The notes under the pieces: generated by a model
Told to the model about the DNA's origin: nothing
Database searches by the model: none
Seen by the model: the letters and a program-made list of their open reading frames with translations, nothing else
Origin: Vibrio lentus
GTDB lineage: Bacteria > Pseudomonadota > Gammaproteobacteria > Enterobacterales > Vibrionaceae
Length of the DNA stretch: 64,000 nt
Reading direction: 5' to 3'
NCBI RefSeq assembly: GCF_030409755.1
Contig: NZ_JAUFQE010000001.1
Location: 1,054,001-1,118,000 of the forward strand
Translations under genes and position numbers: made by a program
In this document: positions 17,942 through 26,698 of the stretch, in pieces
Layout of the letters: each line of letters begins with the position of its first letter
Numbering within the stretch: the stretch's first letter is position 1

Positions 17942-18805
17942 ATGCATAAGTCATCACCGCATAAGTCCTATAAACATACATTGGATAAGCACAAGCTATT
18001 GGCATTAGATCTCGATGGGACGGTGCTCAACTCGCAGCACACGATTAGCCAAGAGTTAGTCGAAGCCATCAAGCAAGTCGCTCAACACACTCATGTGGTG
18101 ATCGTTACGGGTCGCCATCATGTCGCGGCAAAACCTTATTACGATCTGCTTGGTTTATCGACTCCAATAATTTGTTGCAATGGCACTTACATCTTTGATT
18201 ACCAGAACGATACGGTCATTCAAGAAAACGCCATCGACAAAGAAATTGCGGCTGAGTTTATCACTCTATCTCAAGCTCATGATCTGAAGATGGTGATGTA
18301 TGTGCGTGATGCAATGCTCTACTCGAGAGCACGCCCTATTGAATACATGGAAGCGCTACTGACGTGGTCTCAAACCTTTCCAGAAAGCCAGCGACCAAAC
18401 ATTCAAAAGGTCGACGACTTCCAACATGAAGCACAAATTTCAGAGTATGTGTGGAAGTTTGTCGTTGAAGGTGAAGTAAACACATTCGCAGAGATTCCTT
18501 TTGTGAAAGAGAACTTCAACGGCGAACGATCTTGGATTGATCGTGTCGATTTCGCAGCAACAGGTAATAGCAAAGGTAATGCCTTGACTCGCTACATTGA
18601 GCCGCTCGGTATCAGCCTAGAGCAGTGTGTCGCGATTGGTGATAACCACAATGACATTTCGATGCTTAAAGCAGCAGGACTTGGCATCGCAATGCAAAAT
18701 GCAGATAACACCGTAAAAAGCTCAGCCAACCTGATCACGCCTAAAAACAATGACGATAAGACTGGGTTAGCGACGCTTTTACAAGACCTATTTAGTGCCC
18801 ATTAA
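17942..18805 (+). CDS. Cof-type HAD-superfamily phosphatase (yia operon copy)
   Basis: Predicted sugar-phosphate phosphatase of 287 residues. HAD motif I is DLDGTVLN (nucleophile Asp), motif II is VTGRHH, and motif IV is GDNHNDISML. The C2-type cap between motifs places it in the Cof/YidA group. A basic N-terminal stretch of about 18 residues precedes the core and is missing in the paralogue in the ula operon at 28.9 kb. E. coli yia and ula operons lack such a gene. A housekeeping role on dead-end phosphorylated intermediates is inferred; the substrate is unknown. Confidence 0.85.
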   Translation: MHKSSPHKSYKHTLDKHKLLALDLDGTVLNSQHTISQELVEAIKQVAQHTHVVIVTGRHHVAAKPYYDLLGLSTPIICCNGTYIFDYQNDTVIQENAIDKEIAAEFITLSQAHDLKMVMYVRDAMLYSRARPIEYMEALLTWSQTFPESQRPNIQKVDDFQHEAQISEYVWKFVVEGEVNTFAEIPFVKENFNGERSWIDRVDFAATGNSKGNALTRYIEPLGISLEQCVAIGDNHNDISMLKAAGLGIAMQNADNTVKSSANLITPKNNDDKTGLATLLQDLFSAH

Positions 18806-18854
18806 TTTAAAGCATCGGCTTTATTAAGCTGTTTATATTTAAAGAGAATTTTTT

Positions 18855-19343
18855 ATGTTAGTCGGAAATACTCAACCTACGCAGATCAGTAAGTCGTACC
18901 CTGTCGTTATTCAAAACGTGCTTGAGTACTTGAACAGTCTCGACCAAGAAAAACTCGCATTAGGTCGCCATGAACTCCCTGGGTTTGATTCAAAACAGGC
19001 ATGGTTTGTTGTATTGGAATATGACAAAGAGCCTCTAGGAAACTTCCAACCTGAAGTCCATAAATACCATTCTGACTTGCAGATCATTCTCGAAGGTTCT
19101 GAAGTGATGGCATGGGCTATAGACACTGGCGAACACAGCAACGCACAACCTTATAACCAAGAACGTGACCTTCAGTTTTACGAATACCCTGGGATTGAAC
19201 TCAGCTTCATTCATGCAAAACGCAATCAATTTTATTTATTCACGCCAAATATCGTGCACATCACCAATATTGAAAATGATGACAGTCAACCGGTAAGAAA
19301 ACTGGTGGTGAAGATTCACAACGATTTACTGGAAGCCAAATAA
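18855..19343 (+). CDS. yiaL: YiaL (YhcH/YjgK/YiaL family, DUF386)
   Basis: A 162-residue cupin-fold protein of the YhcH/YjgK/YiaL family; E. coli YiaL (155 residues) is encoded in the equivalent operon. Likely metal ligands are in EVHKYHSDLQIILEG and in LFTPNIVHI. Family members have been proposed to act as sugar isomerases, anomerases or sugar-acid handling proteins, but the YiaL reaction is not firmly established. Its stop codon overlaps the lyxK start by one base, so it is part of the operon. Confidence 0.88.
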   Translation: MLVGNTQPTQISKSYPVVIQNVLEYLNSLDQEKLALGRHELPGFDSKQAWFVVLEYDKEPLGNFQPEVHKYHSDLQIILEGSEVMAWAIDTGEHSNAQPYNQERDLQFYEYPGIELSFIHAKRNQFYLFTPNIVHITNIENDDSQPVRKLVVKIHNDLLEAK

Positions 19344-20836
19344 TGAATTACTACATTGGAATTGATTCTGGCGGGACTTTTATGAAAGCCGCGTTGTTTA
19401 ACGTAAAAGGTGAACAACAAGGTCTTGCCCGCGTATCGGCGAGCGTCATCAACGAAAAACAAGGTTGGGTAGAACGCGACCTAAACGCACTATGGGGTAA
19501 CGCTGTCGATGTCATTAAGCAGCTTTTAGAGACCACAAAAGTAGAACCGACCTCTATCAAAGGCTTGAGCATTTCAGCCCAAGGCAAAGGCGTTTACCTT
19601 CTTGATAAAGAGGGACAAAACCTCGGCCACGGCATTATGTCTTCTGACTCGCGTTCACTGCCTATCGTTAAAGAGTGGCTAGAACAGGGTAAAGCAAAAG
19701 AGATCTATCCAACCACACTGCAAACACTGTGGACAGGTCACCCTGTATCGATTATTCGCTGGATCAAAGAAAACGATGCCAAACGATACAACAACATTGG
19801 CGCAGTGATGATGTCTCACGACTACCTTCGATATCGCTTAACGGGCGAAGTCGCAGCAGAACTGACCAATATTTCAGAAAGTAATTTTTTCAACTCCATC
19901 ACTGGTGAGTATGACAAAGCACTTTTGGAAACCTTTGGCATCGAAGAAATTTGGGATGCGCTACCACCCGTTGTAAAACCTCAGCAACAAGCAGGGAAAA
20001 TCACTGCGGCCGTTGCTAATGAAACCGGACTAGCAATAGGTACGCCGGTGTTCGGCGGTTTGTTTGATGTTGTGTCTACCGCGATCTGTTCTGGAATCAA
20101 CTCTTCAGAAGATACCCTGAATTACGTAATGGGCACATGGGCGGTCACGTCTGGTATCTCAAAGCAAGTGACTCAAGAATCACACAACTTTGTTTACGGC
20201 CATTACGCCGTCGATAACGAATACATCATTCATGAAGCGAGCCCAACTTCTGCTGGCAATTATGAATGGTTCGCCGACTACCTTGGTGAAAATGGCCAGA
20301 TTAACCACCAGCAAAATCAAGCGTTAGTCGAAGCATTAGATCCGGCATCAAGCAGTATCTACTTTGTGCCATTCCTTTACGGTTCAAACCAAGGGCTTGG
20401 TCTAAAGTCAGGCTTCTATGGTCTGCAATCGCACCATACTAAAGGGCACCTAATTCAAGCCATTTGGGAAGGCATTTTATTCTGTCACAACATTCACCTA
20501 GAACGTATGCGTCAGCGTTTTCCAAAAGCCAACATACTAAAAGTGACAGGCGGCCCTGCATCTAGCCCTGTATGGATGCAAATGCTGGCTGACCTTACCG
20601 GCATGACCGTTGAAATATCAGACGTGGATGAAACCGGCTCATTAGGTGCCGCAATGATGGCAATGGTCGGCGCAGGTGAGTTCGCTTCATTAGAAGAATG
20701 TACTCAAGCCATCACTAATTCTACGTCACGTGTCGAGCCGAATCCTGAACACTACGACATATACCAAAAGAAATATAAGCACTATCAAAGACTGGTGCAG
20801 TTGTTTAAACAATTTGAGGATGAAATGGATGCCTAG
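19343..20836 (+). CDS. lyxK: L-xylulose / 3-keto-L-gulonate kinase
   Basis: FGGY-family carbohydrate kinase of 497 residues (E. coli LyxK: 498). It starts with the phosphate-binding signature YIGIDSGGTFMKAALF. GLSISAQGKG, MGTWAVTSG and the late KVTGGPASSPVWMQMLADLTG are FGGY signatures. In the yia pathway it phosphorylates 3-keto-L-gulonate (or L-xylulose) to feed the decarboxylase encoded next. Start overlaps yiaL by one base; its end overlaps the decarboxylase gene by 8 bases. Confidence 0.93.
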   Translation: MNYYIGIDSGGTFMKAALFNVKGEQQGLARVSASVINEKQGWVERDLNALWGNAVDVIKQLLETTKVEPTSIKGLSISAQGKGVYLLDKEGQNLGHGIMSSDSRSLPIVKEWLEQGKAKEIYPTTLQTLWTGHPVSIIRWIKENDAKRYNNIGAVMMSHDYLRYRLTGEVAAELTNISESNFFNSITGEYDKALLETFGIEEIWDALPPVVKPQQQAGKITAAVANETGLAIGTPVFGGLFDVVSTAICSGINSSEDTLNYVMGTWAVTSGISKQVTQESHNFVYGHYAVDNEYIIHEASPTSAGNYEWFADYLGENGQINHQQNQALVEALDPASSSIYFVPFLYGSNQGLGLKSGFYGLQSHHTKGHLIQAIWEGILFCHNIHLERMRQRFPKANILKVTGGPASSPVWMQMLADLTGMTVEISDVDETGSLGAAMMAMVGAGEFASLEECTQAITNSTSRVEPNPEHYDIYQKKYKHYQRLVQLFKQFEDEMDA

Positions 20837-21536
20837 CACCGTATTAAAAACATCTAAATCTTTATTAGAATCATCTAAGCCCCTGTTCAAATCACCGAAG
20901 CCGTTGCTACAAATGGCACTTGATGCCACTGATATCGACACAGCATTAGCCTCAATAGAGCATGTTGCAGATAAGTTAGATGTGATTGAAATCGGGACTA
21001 TTTTAGCCTTCGCTCATGGCGTAAACAGCGTAAGGATTCTGCGAGAGAAATACCCAAATCACATCATTGTCTGTGACATGAAAATCACCGATGCCAGCGC
21101 CATTTTAACGCGTCTGGCGATGGACGCAGGCGCTAACTGGGTAACAGTCAGTGCAGCAGCACACATCGAAACTATTCGTTCAGCGAAGAAAGTAACGGAT
21201 GAATTCGACGGCGAAGTGCAAATTGAGCTGTATGGGCACTGGACAATGGAAGATGCGCAAGCTTGGGTCGACATGGGCATTAAACAAGCAATTTATCACC
21301 GTTCTCGTGATGCGGAACTTGCTGGTGTGAGCTGGACCGAAGAAGATTTGATAAAAATGCAGAAATTATCGGATATTGGAATTGAACTATCCATTACTGG
21401 TGGTATTGTTCCTGACGATCTGCATTTGTTTAAGAATCTGTCTGCAAAATCGTTTATTGCTGGCCGAGCGTTAGCTGGTAGCAATGGACGTGACATCGCA
21501 GAAAACTTCCATACTGAAATAGGTAAACACTGGTAG
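20829..21536 (+). CDS. sgbH: 3-keto-L-gulonate-6-phosphate decarboxylase (SgbH/UlaD family)
   Basis: Converts 3-keto-L-gulonate-6-phosphate to L-xylulose-5-phosphate and CO2; orotidine-5'-phosphate decarboxylase suprafamily. Core motifs: IEIGTILAFAHG, VCDMKITDA, GHWTMEDAQAWVDMGIKQA and SITGGI. ATG 20829 has GAGGA at 8-nt spacing and overlaps the lyxK stop. The catalytic domain begins near LLQMALDATD, leaving an extra N-terminal tail of about 20 residues built of Ser-Lys-Pro-Leu repeats that the 215-residue ula copy lacks. The tail's DNA is repetitive, so it may be a recent extension. Confidence 0.9.
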   Translation: MPSTVLKTSKSLLESSKPLFKSPKPLLQMALDATDIDTALASIEHVADKLDVIEIGTILAFAHGVNSVRILREKYPNHIIVCDMKITDASAILTRLAMDAGANWVTVSAAAHIETIRSAKKVTDEFDGEVQIELYGHWTMEDAQAWVDMGIKQAIYHRSRDAELAGVSWTEEDLIKMQKLSDIGIELSITGGIVPDDLHLFKNLSAKSFIAGRALAGSNGRDIAENFHTEIGKHW

Positions 21537-21543
21537 CACATAT

Positions 21544-22302
21544 ATGAGTGAGCAAATTAAATCGTTGTCTAAAGCACTGACCGTATTGGAATTCCTTGGG
21601 AATTATCCTAATGGCGTTTCGCTACAAAAAGTGTCTGAAGGGACTGGCTTCAACAAGTCATCTGTCCACCGTATTTTAGCAACGTTTGAAGCCTCTGGTT
21701 ATGTTGCTCAAATGTGTTCAGGTAAAGAATATCGCTTAACAATGAAGTTGGTTCAGCTTGGACACGCTGCTATCAACTCTGATGTCACTGGCACCGTTAA
21801 GCCATACCTATCTGAGCTACTCGACGATGTGAATGAAACGGTTAACTTCCTCTCTTTTGATGCTGACAACATCATTTTTAAAGACAAGTTTGAACCCGTT
21901 AATTCTTCCTTTAGAACTCGAACCTACGTAGGGCTGCATTCTCCAATGTACTGCTCAGCGGCAGGTAAATGTTACCTAGCATTTAGCTCTGACAGCGTTC
22001 GAGAAACCTATTGGAAACGCAATGTCAGCACAATGAAGCCGTTAACTGAAAACACGATTCTCGACAAGTCTCAGTTTTTTGGTGTTCTCGATAAAATTAA
22101 GAGCCGTGGTTATGCGCTCGATGATGAAGAGAATGAAGCGGGTATTTCTTGTGTTGCTGTCCCTATTTTTGACAAGAACAATTCTCCTGTATACGCGGTT
22201 AGCGTCTCTTCGCTTACGCCAAAAATGAAAGCTCTCGGCTACGAAGAAATTGCTAACAGAATTCAAGACATAACAACGCGTATAGAACAACAACTCTTTT
22301 AA
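21544..22302 (+). CDS. yiaJ: IclR-family transcriptional regulator, YiaJ-type
   Basis: A 252-residue repressor-type protein. The N-terminal winged helix (about 8-68; LEFLGNYPNGVSLQKVSEGTGFNKSS region) has a recognition helix at KSSVHRILATFEASG. The C-terminal IclR effector domain includes the AAGKCYLAF and DEENEAGISCVAVPI signatures. In E. coli YiaJ represses the yia operon. It lies inside the operon it should control, 7 nt after sgbH, implying autoregulation. The TTCCRYATTRYGGAA palindromes before yiaK are its likely targets. Confidence 0.88.
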   Translation: MSEQIKSLSKALTVLEFLGNYPNGVSLQKVSEGTGFNKSSVHRILATFEASGYVAQMCSGKEYRLTMKLVQLGHAAINSDVTGTVKPYLSELLDDVNETVNFLSFDADNIIFKDKFEPVNSSFRTRTYVGLHSPMYCSAAGKCYLAFSSDSVRETYWKRNVSTMKPLTENTILDKSQFFGVLDKIKSRGYALDDEENEAGISCVAVPIFDKNNSPVYAVSVSSLTPKMKALGYEEIANRIQDITTRIEQQLF

Positions 22303-22311
22303 GGAAAAAGA

Positions 22312-23181
22312 ATGTTTGATTCTAAAAACAAATTCAGATTAGGTATTTACGAAAAAGCGATGCCAACCACCCTTACATGGGAAGAGCGTTTGATTCACGC
22401 CAAAGAAGCTGGCTTCGACTTTGTAGAAATTTCAGTGGATGAAACCGATGAGCGCCGCGCTCGTTTAGATTGGTCAGACGACGAAATTTATGAGCTTCGC
22501 CGTCTATGTGAAAAGCACCAAATGCCTTTCCAATCAATGTGCCTAAGCGCACACCGTAAGTTTCCGTTTGGCTCAATGGATGATGCTATTCGCACTGAAT
22601 CGCTGATCATCATGGAAAAAGCGATTTCATTGGCTTACAAGCTTGGTATTCGCTGTATTCAAATGGCGGGCTACGATGTGTATTACGAACCGCAATCGGC
22701 TGAAACTCACGCTCGCTTCATTGAAGGCATGCAACAAGCCACCAAAATGGCGGAGCGTGCAGGCATCATGTTAGGTGTAGAGATCATGGACACTCCGTAC
22801 CTAAACTCATTAAGTAAGTTTGAAGTGCTTAAGCGCGAGATCCCATCACCTTACTTCATGGCTTACCCAGACGTAGGCAATATTTCTGGTTGGAACTACG
22901 ACGTGTGTACCGAGCTAAAATTGAGCCGCGATCACCTAGTACAAGTTCACCTTAAAGACACACTACGAGTTTCAGAGACCTGTAAAGGTCAGTTCAGAGA
23001 TCTGGTGATTGGTGAAGGCCAAGTCGACTTCCCTGCTATTTTCAAAACACTCGCTGAAATTGATTACAGCGCACCATTAGTGATTGAAATGTGGGCTCAA
23101 AATGACAACTGGTTAGACGATATCAAACAAGCGAAAGCAACATTGAAATCTATCGCAAACCAATCTGGCTTTGAACTGTAA
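22312..23181 (+). CDS. sgbU: L-xylulose-5-phosphate 3-epimerase (SgbU/UlaE family)
   Basis: Converts L-xylulose-5-phosphate to L-ribulose-5-phosphate. 289 residues, TIM-barrel xylose-isomerase-like fold. Motifs include FVEISVDETDERRARLDW, SMCLSAHRKFPFGS, GYDVYYEP, VEIMDTPYLNS, VQVHLKDT and IEMWAQ, where the Glu and His residues bind metal. AAGGAAAAAG gives the ribosome-binding site. It is closely similar over its whole length to the ulaE copy at 27.3 kb. Assigned to the yia route by position between yiaJ and the small gene that follows. Confidence 0.91.
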   Translation: MFDSKNKFRLGIYEKAMPTTLTWEERLIHAKEAGFDFVEISVDETDERRARLDWSDDEIYELRRLCEKHQMPFQSMCLSAHRKFPFGSMDDAIRTESLIIMEKAISLAYKLGIRCIQMAGYDVYYEPQSAETHARFIEGMQQATKMAERAGIMLGVEIMDTPYLNSLSKFEVLKREIPSPYFMAYPDVGNISGWNYDVCTELKLSRDHLVQVHLKDTLRVSETCKGQFRDLVIGEGQVDFPAIFKTLAEIDYSAPLVIEMWAQNDNWLDDIKQAKATLKSIANQSGFEL

Positions 23182-23191
23182 GGAAACGACC

Positions 23192-23515
23192 ATGACTATT
23201 TTTCGCACCGCTTTTTTTGAAGCTGATTTAACTGAAGAACAAAAACAAGATTTCTACCAATACATGGAAAATGAAGTCGCGCCTATTATTCGCACATTCC
23301 CGAATAACCAAGGGTTAACGCTGAATAAGCCTGAAGCGATTGAAGCTGAAAGCCATAAAAACCTACTGCTTATGATGCAACACAGTTACGAGAACGAGTC
23401 AGCAATGGCTGCTGCTTTGGATTCTGAGCAACGAATCAAAAGTATGCATGCGACCAAAGTGATTATTGAGAAATACAACATTCATGTTCATCACATCAAT
23501 TTTGTTCGTGATTAA
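23192..23515 (+). CDS. Small conserved hypothetical protein in the yia operon
   Basis: 107 residues, starting MTIFRTAFFEADLTEEQ. The frame is open from 23171, overlapping sgbU, but ATG 23192 has AAGGA at good spacing. Alternating strand and amphipathic helix, ending in the His-rich VIIEKYNIHVHHINF, suggests a dimeric alpha+beta barrel of the antibiotic-monooxygenase or L-rhamnose-mutarotase type, but no signature is decisive. No counterpart exists in the E. coli yia operon. Tight coupling to sgbU suggests a role on the same substrates, perhaps a sugar mutarotase; this is inference. Confidence 0.7.
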   Translation: MTIFRTAFFEADLTEEQKQDFYQYMENEVAPIIRTFPNNQGLTLNKPEAIEAESHKNLLLMMQHSYENESAMAAALDSEQRIKSMHATKVIIEKYNIHVHHINFVRD

Positions 23516-23550
23516 CAGCTTAATAGGCAATACACCGTAAAGTCTCAATC

Positions 23551-23581
23551 GAAAAGCAGAAGATCATCTTCTGCTTTTTTT
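23551..23581 (+). terminator. Terminator after the yia/sgb genes
   Basis: AGCAGAAGAT (23555-23564) pairs perfectly with ATCTTCTGCT (23566-23575), then seven T. It separates the permease gene that follows from the main operon, allowing only readthrough or independent expression. Confidence 0.9.
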
Positions 23582-23604
23582 ATCGCTATCAATAAGGAAT
23601 CACT

Positions 23605-24804
23605 ATGAGAGTATTCCCGTTAAAAGATGCCCCACTGGTCTTACTGTCTCTGATCTTTTTTATCTGGGGTTTAATTACCGTTTCAAGTAACTCGCTAATT
23701 CCACATTACAAAGAAGCTTTCTCTCTCGATTATAAAATGGCGATGCTATTTCCCATGGCCTTTTTTATCACCCGAATTACGGTGTCGCTTCCAACGTCAT
23801 TTGTCATGGCAAAAATTGGCTATAGAACTACGCTGAAGTTCTGCTTGATATGGTGCCTTCTGGGCTGTCTAGCCATGGCATATTTAGTACGAGGAGAAGA
23901 GCTTGTTCCAACACTCATCGGGATCTTATTGATGGCCTCAGGTGTGTCAGCAATTCAAGTAGTGAGTTCACCTTACGTTTCACTTCTCTCGACACCCGAT
24001 AAGAGTGTTATACGTCAAAGTGTAGCAACAGCATCTAACTCCGTTGGCACTGTGCTTGGCCCGCTAGTGCTTACCGCTGTCATTCTTGTGGCAGCAAGTT
24101 TTAACGTCGACAACACCGCCCATCAAGTTTCGTATCTGTTCTTATTCATCGCCCTGTTCTTTTTCGGCTTACTGGTATTTTTTAGCAAAATGACGCTTCC
24201 AGATATCAAACCAAAACAGATGACTGGCTTTTGGCGAGGGTTAAGGCTTCTAATTAAAAATCAGCAGTTTATGAAGTTAGCGTTGGTACTGTTGCTGTAC
24301 ATCGGTGTAGAGGTCAGTTTTGGTACTTTTACTATTGCGTATCTTGCCGACCAGCAATATGGCGACCTTGGTTTGGTCTTCGCAACACAGATCATCGCTC
24401 TTTATTGGGTATTAATGTTTGTTGGAAGAGTGTTATTCGCCAAGTTTGGAAACACTGTAAACAAGCACTATCTCTTCTCACTGTCTTGCGTTATTGCCGC
24501 TTTGATTAGTGCCGTTTCGGTCTATCAAAATTATGTTTGGATTGGCTATTTGATGCTTGTCGTAGGGTTATGTAATTCTGCGCTCTACCCTATCATTTAC
24601 GCACAAGCGCTACATGCATCAGGTAAGCAAAACTCACAAGGAGCAGCAATTCTCATTATGTGTTCAATTGGAGGTGTTGTTTTACCATTCGTACAGGCGA
24701 GTTTGATTGATGAGCTTTCGTTGAGCACGAGTTATATTGCGCCCGCACTAGCGTATGTATTAATGATGGTTTTGTACTGGTCTAGTTTAAAGCATCGTGT
24801 TTAA
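23605..24804 (+). CDS. MFS sugar transporter, FHS (FucP-like) family
   Basis: 399 residues with about 12 hydrophobic helices. The N-terminal FFIWGLITVSSNSLIPHYK resembles the FFxWGFxTxxNDxLIPHxK signature of fucose/galactose/hexose:proton symporters. It begins 24 nt after a strong terminator. Position at the end of the yia/sgb operon suggests uptake of a related sugar acid or pentulose, as an alternative to the TRAP system, but the substrate is not known. Confidence 0.82.
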   Translation: MRVFPLKDAPLVLLSLIFFIWGLITVSSNSLIPHYKEAFSLDYKMAMLFPMAFFITRITVSLPTSFVMAKIGYRTTLKFCLIWCLLGCLAMAYLVRGEELVPTLIGILLMASGVSAIQVVSSPYVSLLSTPDKSVIRQSVATASNSVGTVLGPLVLTAVILVAASFNVDNTAHQVSYLFLFIALFFFGLLVFFSKMTLPDIKPKQMTGFWRGLRLLIKNQQFMKLALVLLLYIGVEVSFGTFTIAYLADQQYGDLGLVFATQIIALYWVLMFVGRVLFAKFGNTVNKHYLFSLSCVIAALISAVSVYQNYVWIGYLMLVVGLCNSALYPIIYAQALHASGKQNSQGAAILIMCSIGGVVLPFVQASLIDELSLSTSYIAPALAYVLMMVLYWSSLKHRV

Positions 24805-25015
24805 ACCGTTGGTTTAGATAGGTAACTTGGTTTAGTCAATCACTTGATTCAGTAACTAAGTCGATGACTAAAAAGTCGGCCTGATTGGCCTAGAAGATAG
24901 AGAAAGTGAACTGGAGAAAGATAAGGAAATGAATTTGGTGCTTCTGACGTTAGTTTGAATCAGTGAGTGGCTAATCACCACCACTGATCACACTTAACGC
25001 GGGTTATTTAAGAAA

Positions 25016-25153
25016 TTAAACCCAAGCAGAAGCAACAAGTAGGATAATTGCACCCATGATAACGGTAGACTTAGCAAAAAATAGAACTTCATTCATTACT
25101 GAAGGTTTTGCTAGTGATACGTTGTTTTCATTCGTGATTACTGTAGCGTTCAT
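25016..25153 (-). CDS. Small single-pass membrane protein (45 residues)
   Basis: A short gene starting at ATG 25153 with GAGAA at 7-nt spacing. Its hydrophilic N-terminal half is followed by one hydrophobic helix (VIMGAIILLVASAWV at the C-terminus). Upstream on the minus strand a promoter reads TTGACT-N17-CAAAAT. Function unknown; the size and layout resemble small regulatory membrane proteins. Apart from this gene the stretch 24805-25390 shows only its promoter region, a weak terminator and no other gene. Confidence 0.68.
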   Translation of the reverse strand: MNATVITNENNVSLAKPSVMNEVLFFAKSTVIMGAIILLVASAWV

Positions 25154-25166
25154 ACTGTGTTCTCAT

Positions 25167-25215
25167 CGTTATGTGATCTGAGGTCAATTTTGCGCCGTTA
25201 TGTGACCAAAGTCAA
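25167..25215 (-). promoter_or_regulatory. Promoter with twin direct repeats for the small membrane gene
   Basis: On the plus strand CGTTATGTGATCTGAGGTCAA (21 nt; 25167-25187) is echoed by CGTTATGTGACCAAAGTCAA (25196-25215). The second repeat contains the -35 (TTGACT read on the minus strand) and the -10 CAAAAT abuts the first. A regulator binding both repeats in tandem is plausible. Confidence 0.55.
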
Positions 25216-25327
25216 TAATAACTGTAGTTTTATTACACAATAAAAAAGCTATAACTGAAGAGAACTCCAACAACGCAACCTCCCTTACTCCACGGGGTTT
25301 TTCATTAAATCAACATCTATTAGATAC

Positions 25328-25372
25328 AAAAAAGCCCGAAGCCTGATACACAGAACACTTCGAGCCTTTATG
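25328..25372 (-). terminator. Probable terminator of the HAD-rpe pair
   Basis: CGAAG/CTTCG core with imperfect AAGCC/AGCCTT extension. The A-run at 25328-25333 becomes the U-tract on the minus strand. The stem is imperfect. Confidence 0.5.
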
Positions 25373-25390
25373 CAGCAGTCGATACACTAC

Positions 25391-26062
25391 TTAATTCAAT
25401 TGAGCTAACTCCGCTCGCATTGAATCGATAGCTTGTTGATAATCTTCACTATCAAAAATAGCAGAGCCCGCAACGAACATATCGGCACCCGCTTCAGCAA
25501 TCTCTTTTATGTTGTTAACTTTCACACCACCGTCGACTTCTAAACGAATATTTCGACCTGATTCATTAATGCGCGATCTGATTGACCGCAGCTTATCGAG
25601 TGTGGCAGGGATAAAAGATTGACCACCGAAACCTGGGTTAACCGACATAACCAATATCAGGTCAACTTTATCCATGATGTAGTCAAGGTAACTCAATGGC
25701 GTTGCAGGGTTTAGTACCACACCAGCTTGGCAACCGTGCTCTTTAATTAGCTGCAAAGTACGATCGATGTGCTCTGATGCTTCGACATGAAAAGTAATCA
25801 TAGTCGCACCCGCTTTAGCGAACTCTGGTACCAGTTGATCCACAGGCTTCGCCATTAAATGCACATCGATTGGCGCTGTAATTCCATAGCCTCGTAATGC
25901 CTTTAATACTGGCGCACCAAAAGTCAGGTTAGGGACATAGTGGTTATCCATAACATCAAAATGAATAACATCAGCTCCAGCCGCGAGAACACGTTCTACA
26001 TCCTCACCAAGACGCGCCAAATCGGCAGAAAGAATCGAAGGTGCGATAAGATATTGTTTCAT
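25391..26062 (-). CDS. rpe: Ribulose-phosphate 3-epimerase family protein
   Basis: Interconverts D-ribulose-5-phosphate and D-xylulose-5-phosphate. 223 residues, TIM barrel. Signatures: [15 protein letters not shown], the metal site [14 protein letters not shown], phosphate loop [13 protein letters not shown] and LEVDGGV. All catalytic acids and histidines appear intact. It lies 36 nt after a HAD phosphatase gene and between two operons that produce D-xylulose-5-phosphate, so it is probably an accessory copy linking that product to the pentose-phosphate pathway, not the housekeeping rpe. An AlsE- or SgcE-like substrate is possible. Confidence 0.88.
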   Translation of the reverse strand: MKQYLIAPSILSADLARLGEDVERVLAAGADVIHFDVMDNHYVPNLTFGAPVLKALRGYGITAPIDVHLMAKPVDQLVPEFAKAGATMITFHVEASEHIDRTLQLIKEHGCQAGVVLNPATPLSYLDYIMDKVDLILVMSVNPGFGGQSFIPATLDKLRSIRSRINESGRNIRLEVDGGVKVNNIKEIAEAGADMFVAGSAIFDSEDYQQAIDSMRAELAQLN

Positions 26063-26098
26063 TTTTTTCCTAGTTATTTTTGTATCGTTAAATTCTAT

Positions 26099-26698
26099 TT
26101 AGCTCGCTGGAACAAATTTAGTTATCTGCCCGTTTTCAACCATGTAGCAATCCATGCCTGCCGATGTCGCTGCTTGCTGGCCTATAATCGTATCTTCAAA
26201 CACCACACAATCGCTCGGTTCAAGCTCTAACTGGCTAGCGACTTTTAGAAAAGTATCCGGGTTAGGTTTGTGATTTTCTACGTCATCGGAAGTCACAATC
26301 GTACGTATCATTGATGGGATATCGGTTGTCTTTAAAATCGCCCTTGCATGCTTGGCTTGAGCACCAGTGCCGATGCCTATCTTTTTCAACTGATACTGTT
26401 GCTGTAAGAGTGCATAGGTTTCTGGAATAACATCCCCTTTGTGCTCAATGGCTTCAAAGTTGGCAATTTTGTCCGAAGTAATTTGTTGAGCATCAAGAGT
26501 TAGATCGTAACGCTTAAGGATCTCTTGAGTCACTTTTCGCGATGGCATCCCACCAAGTTGATCGAGCCACTCTTTGTCGTAGGGAATACCAAACTTCTGA
26601 CAAGTTTGTTCCCATGCATGAGCGTGTGCCACCATAGAATTGACCAGAGTCCCATCGAGATCAAAAATAATTCCTTTATATTTATCTAACTTTGGCAT
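26099..26698 (-). CDS. HAD phosphatase, YqaB-like
   Basis: 199 residues, beta-phosphoglucomutase-like HAD subfamily. Motif I FDLDGTLVNS (nucleophile and acid Asp), motif II GIGTGAQ, lysine and acidic motifs in ENHKPNPDTF and VVFEDTIIG. E. coli YqaB dephosphorylates fructose-1-phosphate and 6-phosphogluconate. ATG 26698 is chosen over TTG 26704 because GAGAGA is well spaced. Followed 36 nt later by rpe on the same strand. Specificity is inferred only. Confidence 0.85.
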   Translation of the reverse strand: MPKLDKYKGIIFDLDGTLVNSMVAHAHAWEQTCQKFGIPYDKEWLDQLGGMPSRKVTQEILKRYDLTLDAQQITSDKIANFEAIEHKGDVIPETYALLQQQYQLKKIGIGTGAQAKHARAILKTTDIPSMIRTIVTSDDVENHKPNPDTFLKVASQLELEPSDCVVFEDTIIGQQAATSAGMDCYMVENGQITKFVPAS

